The translations under genes were made by a program, and so were the position numbers. A stretch of DNA of 39,683 nt, from NCBI GenBank assembly GCA_946629475.1, contig CAMOXX010000002.1, positions 1 to 39,683 on the forward strand, given 5' to 3'. Below are positions 34,708-39,683 of the stretch, in pieces (the stretch's first letter is position 1; each line of letters starts with the position of its first letter). Origin of the DNA: an uncultured Blautia sp. GTDB taxonomy: Bacteria; Bacillota; Clostridia; Lachnospirales; Lachnospiraceae. The notes below the pieces were generated by a model that was given only the letters and a program-made list of their open reading frames with translations, ran no database searches and had not been told where the DNA came from.

Positions 34708-34722
34708 TCGGGAGAATATGCA

Positions 34723-37251
34723 ATGGAAGACAATATTTTTGATAAAGTTCATGAGGTCGATCTGGAAAAAACCATGAAGGAATCCTACATCGACTATGCC
34801 ATGAGTGTTATCGCGTCACGTGCCCTTCCGGATGTCAGGGATGGTCTGAAACCGGTACAGAGACGTGTTTTGTATTCCATGATTGAGCTGAATAACGGTC
34901 CTGACAAGCCGCACAGAAAGTGTGCGCGTATTGTCGGTGATACAATGGGTAAGTATCATCCTCATGGTGACAGCTCTATTTATGGAGCGCTGGTCAATAT
35001 GGCACAGGAATGGTCGACCAGATATCCATTGGTGGACGGTCATGGCAATTTCGGATCAGTGGACGGCGATGGCGCGGCAGCGATGAGGTATACCGAAGCC
35101 AGGCTCAGCAAAATCTCTATGGAGATGCTTGCGGATATCAATAAGGATACAGTCGATTTTCAGCCGAACTTTGATGAGACGGAGAGAGAACCGGTGGTTC
35201 TCCCCTCCCGTTACCCGAATCTGCTGGTGAACGGAACATCGGGCATTGCCGTCGGAATGGCAACCAATATTCCTCCTCATAATCTGAAGGAGGTTGTCGA
35301 AGCGGTCGTAAAGATCATTGACAATACAATTGAAGAGCAGAGAGAAACCACGATCGAGGAGATTCTTGAAATTGTCAAGGGTCCCGATTTCCCCACAGGA
35401 GCGGTCATTTTAGGGCGCAGGGGAATTGAAGAGGCTTATCGTACCGGACGTGGAAAAATCCGGGTGCGTGCGGTTACAAATATCGAGACACTGCCGAACG
35501 GCCGGACCTGTATCGTTGTGACCGAGCTTCCTTATCTGGTCAACAAAGCCCGCCTGATTGAAAAGATCGCGGAGCTGGTCAGAGATAAAAGGATCGAAGG
35601 CATCGTGGACCTGAATGATCATTCCAACAGAGAGGGAATGAGAATTCAGATTGACCTGCGAAAGGATGCCAACGCGAATGTGGTCCTGAATCAGCTTTTC
35701 AAGCATACGCAGATGCAGGATACCTTCGGGGTAAACCTGCTTTGCCTGGTTCCGAACAGGGGAAGCCTGGAGCCGAAGGTTCTGAACCTTCTGGAAATGC
35801 TGAAGTACTACCTGGAGCACCAGGAGGATGTGGTAACCAGGCGGACGCAGTATGATCTGAATAAAGCGCAGGAGAGGGCCCATATTCTGGAAGGACTCCT
35901 GAAAGCACTTGACAATATTGATGAAGTTATCCGGATTATCCGTTCTTCCCGGAATGTTCAGATTGCAAAGACAGAGCTGATGAACCGTTTTGAACTGACG
36001 GATCCTCAGGCACAGGCGATTGTGGATATGCGTCTGAGAGCTCTGACAGGTCTGGAACGCGAAAAGCTTGAGGCGGAATATGCTGAGCTGATGGAGAAAA
36101 TCCGCAAGTATCAGGCAATTCTTGGTGACCGGAATCTGCTGCTCCGCGTGATCCGTGAGGAAATTCTGGCAATCTCAGAAAAATACACGGATGAGCGCCG
36201 CACGGCAATCGGATATGATGTGTACGATATTTCGGCCGAGGATCTGATTCCGCGGGAGAATACCGTGGTTACGATGACGAAGGGCGGATATATCAAGCGG
36301 ATGACCGTTGATAATTTCCGCAGCCAGAACCGCGGAGGCCGGGGAATCAAGGGTATGCAGATTCTGGAGAATGACTATATTGATGAGCTGTTTATGACAA
36401 CAACACATCATTATCTGATGTTCTTCACCAATACCGGCAGGGTTTACCGGCTGAAGGCATATGAGATTCCCGAAGCCGGAAGGACGGCAAGAGGGACAGC
36501 GATTATCAATCTGCTGCAGCTCTCTCCCGGTGAAAGAATCACTGCCACCATCGCGATGAGCAGCTTTGATTCAAACTACAATCTGCTTATGTGTACGAGA
36601 AGCGGTATTGTTAAGAAAACACCGTTGAAGGATTATGAGAATGTACGTAAAAACGGTCTGATTGCGGTGAATCTGCGGGATGATGACGAACTGATTGAGG
36701 TAAAGAAGACCAATAACAAGAATGAGATTTTTCTGGTAACAAAATACGGTCAGTGTATCCGCTTCAGTGAGAGCGATGTACGAAATACGGGCAGAAGCTC
36801 TATGGGTGTGCGCGGAATCAATCTGGCAGACGGGGACGAAGTTGTTGCGATGCAGCTGTCCAGCCAGGGGCATTATCTGCTGACGGTTTCGTCCAGAGGC
36901 CTTGGAAAACTTACTTCGGTGAGTGAGTTCTCGAGACAGAACCGCGGCGGCAAGGGACTTAAATGCTATAAAATTACGGAAAAAACTGGCAGTGTGGCCG
37001 GCGCAAAGATGGTAAACAAAGATAATGAAATTATCATGATTACAACAGAAGGAATCATTATCCGTCTGCACTGTGAAGATATTTCTATTCTGGGTCGTGT
37101 CACATCCGGTGTGAAACTGATCAATCTTGATGAGAATGTCAAAGTGGCTGGCATTGCCAAGGTAAGAGAGAAAAAGAAGGAAGATCAGGAAACAAGTCCG
37201 GAAAATACGGCAGAAGATAATTCGGGGGATCAGACAGAAGAGGATAAATAA
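34723..37251 (+). CDS. gyrA: DNA gyrase subunit A
   Basis: DNA-cutting subunit of gyrase. 842 residues. Catalytic Tyr123 in [14 protein letters not shown]; quinolone-pocket segment [14 protein letters not shown] (78-91), with Ser84 at the E. coli Ser83 place and Gly88 at the Asp87 place. The C-terminal beta-pinwheel is complete, with a GyrA-box-like [14 protein letters not shown]. The tail (about 805-842) is Lys/Glu/Asp-rich. Same operon as gyrB; the Arg-rich repeat protein starts two bases after its TAA. Confidence 0.97.
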   Translation: MEDNIFDKVHEVDLEKTMKESYIDYAMSVIASRALPDVRDGLKPVQRRVLYSMIELNNGPDKPHRKCARIVGDTMGKYHPHGDSSIYGALVNMAQEWSTRYPLVDGHGNFGSVDGDGAAAMRYTEARLSKISMEMLADINKDTVDFQPNFDETEREPVVLPSRYPNLLVNGTSGIAVGMATNIPPHNLKEVVEAVVKIIDNTIEEQRETTIEEILEIVKGPDFPTGAVILGRRGIEEAYRTGRGKIRVRAVTNIETLPNGRTCIVVTELPYLVNKARLIEKIAELVRDKRIEGIVDLNDHSNREGMRIQIDLRKDANANVVLNQLFKHTQMQDTFGVNLLCLVPNRGSLEPKVLNLLEMLKYYLEHQEDVVTRRTQYDLNKAQERAHILEGLLKALDNIDEVIRIIRSSRNVQIAKTELMNRFELTDPQAQAIVDMRLRALTGLEREKLEAEYAELMEKIRKYQAILGDRNLLLRVIREEILAISEKYTDERRTAIGYDVYDISAEDLIPRENTVVTMTKGGYIKRMTVDNFRSQNRGGRGIKGMQILENDYIDELFMTTTHHYLMFFTNTGRVYRLKAYEIPEAGRTARGTAIINLLQLSPGERITATIAMSSFDSNYNLLMCTRSGIVKKTPLKDYENVRKNGLIAVNLRDDDELIEVKKTNNKNEIFLVTKYGQCIRFSESDVRNTGRSSMGVRGINLADGDEVVAMQLSSQGHYLLTVSSRGLGKLTSVSEFSRQNRGGKGLKCYKITEKTGSVAGAKMVNKDNEIIMITTEGIIIRLHCEDISILGRVTSGVKLINLDENVKVAGIAKVREKKKEDQETSPENTAEDNSGDQTEEDK

Positions 37252-37253
37252 TA

Positions 37254-38618
37254 ATGGAAGGGAATGAGAATCCAAATACCGCCAGAAGGGAAAGGGCGGT
37301 ACGACCGGTGAGACGGACTTCCTCTTCCAACAGAAGCGGTGAGGAAGGCACAGAAAGAAGGTCATCGTCCGGCTCAGGACGCAGGCCTTCGGGCTCTTCC
37401 CGTGCAGAAGGAGGAAATGTAAGAAGAAGACCGGCTTCATCCGGAGGAACAGAAGGAAGCAGCGCTAGAAGAAGACCGGCTTCATCCGGGGGAAAAGAAG
37501 GAGAAAACGCGAGAAGAAGGCGGCCCGCTTCCGGCAGTGCGGAAGGAGAAGGCACGGAAAGAAGACGGCTTGCTTCCGGCAGTACGGAAGGAGAAAGCGC
37601 GAGAAGAAGAAGGCCCGCTTCCGGCAGTGCGGAAAGAGAAGGCACGAGGAGAAGGCAGCCTGCTTCCGGCAGTGCGGAAAGAGAAGGCACGAGGAGAAGG
37701 CAGCCTGCTTCCGGCAGTGCGGAAGGAGAAGGAGCGAGGAGAAGGCGGCCCGCTTCCGGCAGTGCGGAAGGAAACAGCCAAAGGAGAAGATCAAATACTT
37801 CCTATAATAATGAGGGAAAGAGAGAGTCTGCTTCTTATGAATCAGGGGAAGAAAGACCCCGCAGAAGATCGACTGCTTCCGAAAATGCGGTAAGGCCGAC
37901 GAGGAGAAGACCTTCCTCCTCAGTAAACGGTGAAGAGAGGGAAAGCAGAGACGCTGAAAGATCCCCGCGCAGGGAAAGATATTCTGATACGGAGACTGTC
38001 AGAGAAAGAAGAACAAGAACTGTTTCTAAAAACACTCCGGATCTGACAAGGCTGGCTGTTAATCCGAAGGTAATCGGAGCGGCGGCAGCAGTGCTTCTTA
38101 TTGTAATCGGAGTGATTGTCGGAGTGAGAAGCTTTGGCGCGAGCCATCGGACGGCTGAAAATGTGGTAAAGGAGCTTGTAAAAGCATCAGTTGATGGAAA
38201 TGCCGGCGGAATGAAGGATGCTTACGGAATCAATGGAGAAGTGATGGTGGATATGCAGGAAGCTTTTGATGCGACCGCAGCATATTACAAGGCACATAAT
38301 GTGAAAAAAACAGAGATAAAAACTTCCGGAACGCTTTTTGAAGACGGAAATTATTCCTATGTATATATACTTTACAATCTGCTTCTCGATAATGATCAGG
38401 AGTATCCCTGCATAGCGACATACATTACGCAGAATATGGATGGAAAATACTATGTTCTTACTCCGGCAAATGTGACGGAAGATCTGAGTGCGAAAGCGAC
38501 AGCAAGCTACCAGAAATTTATGACGACGGACACTTACAAGAATTATTCCAGAGAATATGACACCTTTATAAAAAAGAATCCGGGATATGAGGAAAAGATT
38601 GCAGCTAAACTGGCGTAA
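37254..38618 (+). CDS. Membrane protein with Arg/Ser-rich 15-residue repeats
   Basis: 454 residues, function unknown. N-terminal part (1-271) is disordered and very rich in Arg, Ser, Glu and Gly, including eight repeats of about 15 residues (57-176) of the form RRRRPASGSAEGEGT. One TM segment at 272-291 (VIGAAAAVLLIVIGVIVGV). The C-terminal domain (292-454) has an NTF2/DUF4878-like look (AENVVKELVKASVDGNAGGMKDAYG), probably outside the cell given the many positive charges on the N-terminal side. The basic N-terminus could bind nucleic acid or membrane lipid. Its start is 2 bases past gyrA, so it is co-transcribed with gyrase. The repeat DNA is more G-rich than its neighbours. Confidence 0.85.
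   Translation: MEGNENPNTARRERAVRPVRRTSSSNRSGEEGTERRSSSGSGRRPSGSSRAEGGNVRRRPASSGGTEGSSARRRPASSGGKEGENARRRRPASGSAEGEGTERRRLASGSTEGESARRRRPASGSAEREGTRRRQPASGSAEREGTRRRQPASGSAEGEGARRRRPASGSAEGNSQRRRSNTSYNNEGKRESASYESGEERPRRRSTASENAVRPTRRRPSSSVNGEERESRDAERSPRRERYSDTETVRERRTRTVSKNTPDLTRLAVNPKVIGAAAAVLLIVIGVIVGVRSFGASHRTAENVVKELVKASVDGNAGGMKDAYGINGEVMVDMQEAFDATAAYYKAHNVKKTEIKTSGTLFEDGNYSYVYILYNLLLDNDQEYPCIATYITQNMDGKYYVLTPANVTEDLSAKATASYQKFMTTDTYKNYSREYDTFIKKNPGYEEKIAAKLA
37422..37781 (+). repeat. Tandem 45-bp repeat inside the Arg/Ser protein gene
   Basis: Eight units averaging 45 bases (360 bases total; individual units are 42-48) encode residues 57-176. Two units near 37640-37730 are identical in DNA, which points to recent duplication by slippage or recombination. 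All unit lengths are multiples of three, so length change keeps the frame. Confidence 0.85.
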
Positions 38619-38630
38619 CAGGAGATAATC

Positions 38631-39344
38631 ATGAAACGAATTGTGATGATGCTGATCAGGAATCTTTATTATCTGCCTTATGCATTGATAAAACTGAGGT
38701 GGTATCTGGCGCATAAAGAAAAATATTCCGAAGAAAAGATCAATGCTTTTTTTCGATCCATCTGTAAACATGCCGTGAGAGGCGGAAATATTAAAATCGA
38801 TATATCCGGTGTGGAAAACTTCCCGAAGGAGAACGGATTTATGATATTTCCGAATCACCAGGGAATGTTTGATGTGCTGGCTTTGATTCTTGCGTGTCCT
38901 GACCCTGTAACAGTGGTTGCCAAAAAGGAGACCGAGAACATTCCTGTTTTGCGTTCTATTCTGAAACTGATGGGGGCGCAGTTTATTGACAGGGAAGATC
39001 TCCGCCAGTCCATGCAGGTAATCAACCAGGTGGCAAAGGAAGTTAAAGAAGGACGGAACTATATTATTTTTGCGGAAGGGACACGGAGCAAAAACGGAAA
39101 CCAGCTTCTGGAATTTAAAGGGGGAAGCTTTAAGGCAGCAACAAAAGCACAGTGTCCGATTGTGCCGGCAGCGCTGATCGATTCCTACAAAGCGTTCGAT
39201 ACTGGATCCATCCAGAAGATAAATATTAAAGTGTGTATTCAGAAACCATTATATCCGGAAGATTATAAAGGTAAGAAGACCGTCGACATCGCAGATGAGG
39301 TTAAAAGCATCATAGAAAAAACGATACAAAAAAATTGTGAATAA
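38631..39344 (+). CDS. plsC: 1-acyl-sn-glycerol-3-phosphate acyltransferase
   Basis: Adds the second acyl chain to lysophosphatidic acid in phospholipid synthesis at the membrane. 237 residues. The catalytic H-X4-D is His76...Asp81 in FPNHQGMFDVLAL, and the glycerol-phosphate site is FAEGTRSKNG (E149-R152). The N-terminal MLIRNLYYLPYALIK is hydrophobic and may be a membrane contact. Ribosome site AGGAGA seven bases before the ATG. It follows the repeat protein by 12 bases. Substrate specificity is inferred from the family. Confidence 0.92.
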   Translation: MKRIVMMLIRNLYYLPYALIKLRWYLAHKEKYSEEKINAFFRSICKHAVRGGNIKIDISGVENFPKENGFMIFPNHQGMFDVLALILACPDPVTVVAKKETENIPVLRSILKLMGAQFIDREDLRQSMQVINQVAKEVKEGRNYIIFAEGTRSKNGNQLLEFKGGSFKAATKAQCPIVPAALIDSYKAFDTGSIQKINIKVCIQKPLYPEDYKGKKTVDIADEVKSIIEKTIQKNCE

Positions 39345-39348
39345 GCTG

Positions 39349-39377
39349 TTGACACTACTATAAAAAATATGTATAAT
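39349..39377 (+). promoter_or_regulatory. Consensus promoter of tRNA-Ser
   Basis: TTGACA (39349-39354), exactly 17 bases, TATAAT (39372-39377): perfect match at both boxes. It lies five bases after plsC. Start near 39384 leaves about 55 bases before the tRNA; TGCGT (39384-39388) and ACGCA (39397-39401) may form a small leader hairpin. Confidence 0.9.
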
Positions 39378-39439
39378 AAACAATGCGTTTCAAAAGACGC
39401 ACTCAACTGAATATAATGTTTAACATTAGTTCGGAGTCA

Positions 39440-39527
39440 GGAGAAGTACTCAAGAGGCCGAAGAGGTGCCCCTGCTAAGGGTATAGGTCGGGTGACCGGC
39501 GCGAGGGTTCAAATCCCTCCTTCTCCG
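39440..39527 (+). tRNA. tRNA-Ser(GCU)
   Basis: Acceptor GGAGAAG (39440-39446) pairs with CTTCTCC (39520-39526); discriminator G at 39527. The anticodon loop CTGCTAA gives anticodon GCT, reading AGC/AGU. A long variable arm (class II) and a TPsiC arm GAGGGTTCAAATCCCTC are present. CCA is not encoded. Confidence 0.96.
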
Positions 39528-39580
39528 TTCATCTTTTTCAGGATTATTTCAAAAAAATTGAAAAATCTAAAAAAAAGGTG

Positions 39581-39609
39581 TTGACACAGCAGAAATGTTG
39601 TGGTAATCT
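39581..39609 (+). promoter_or_regulatory. Strong promoter reading out of the window
   Basis: TTGACA (39581-39586), 17 bases, TAATCT (39604-39609) with TGG before it. The 39551-39577 stretch is A-rich (several A runs), like an UP element. Bases 39610-39683 contain no gene but have CTCGCACCGCGG and later CACCGCGCACGAG, suggesting a structured leader. An rRNA operon just beyond the edge is plausible, as near gyrA in Bacillus, but is not seen. Confidence 0.6.
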
Positions 39610-39683
39610 ATTAAAGCTGTCGCAAGAGAGCAAAACAAAAAACTCGCACCGCGGAAGCAAACTTAACATGCACCGCGCACGAG

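Noticed and set aside
37422-37781. CRISPR or insertion element repeats
   Set aside because: The repeats have no unique spacers and remain in frame within a coding region.

Overview
The window is a chromosomal replication-origin region of a low-to-moderate G+C Gram-positive bacterium of class Clostridia, most likely family Lachnospiraceae. The clues are the Firmicutes gene order (rpmH-rnpA-yidD-yidC-jag-mnmE-mnmG-rsmG-parA-parB on one side; dnaA-dnaN-yaaA-recF on the other), a DUF4446 gene beside parB, a CBS-containing Mn-dependent pyrophosphatase, and a TPR protein of a type I remember from Lachnospiraceae. No genus can be fixed from sequence alone. I see no phage, insertion sequence, CRISPR array or defence island.

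Layout: (1) 1-11019, all minus strand: serS (cut by the left edge), a DUF4446 membrane protein, parB, parA, an array of three parS sites, rsmG (whose start codon lies in a fourth parS), mnmG, mnmE, jag/khpB, yidC, yidD, rnpA, rpmH. (2) 11020-13028: bipartite oriC flanking dnaA, with DnaA boxes upstream and, between dnaA and dnaN, a tandem box pair, a GC-rich step, DnaA-trio-like triplets and an AT-rich unwinding element. (3) 13029-15459: dnaN, yaaA, recF. (4) 15475-32661, all plus: a block that separates recF from gyrBA. It holds a very large TPR/acidic/AAA-like protein, rsmA, an S1-repeat protein with a pyrophosphatase, murA, metK, a two-component system, a YaaO-like decarboxylase, a divergent guanylate-kinase-like gene, holB, ricT, trmN6-like and rsmI. 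(5) 32688-39344: gyrB, gyrA, an Arg/Ser repeat membrane protein and plsC. (6) 39349-39683: a consensus promoter, tRNA-Ser(GCU), and a second strong promoter with an A-rich upstream region reading out of the window, possibly an rRNA operon.

Transcription diverges from oriC, so every gene is co-directional with replication. Most genes serve replication initiation (dnaA, dnaN, recF, holB, gyrBA), segregation (parABS), translation and RNA modification (rpmH, rnpA, rsmG, rsmA, rsmI, mnmEG, trmN, serS, tRNA-Ser), and envelope biogenesis (yidC/yidD/jag, murA, plsC).

The strongest candidate for something undescribed is 15527-18619: an N-terminal TPR domain, a roughly 580-residue acidic disordered linker, and a C-terminal domain that aligns by eye with SpoVK/CbbX/EccA-type AAA ATPases but has altered Walker B and arginine-finger positions. 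Also notable are the 44-bp parS tandem array, the parS in the rsmG start, the Arg-rich 15-residue-repeat membrane protein directly behind gyrA, and the kinase-like gene in the position where Bacillus has tmk.
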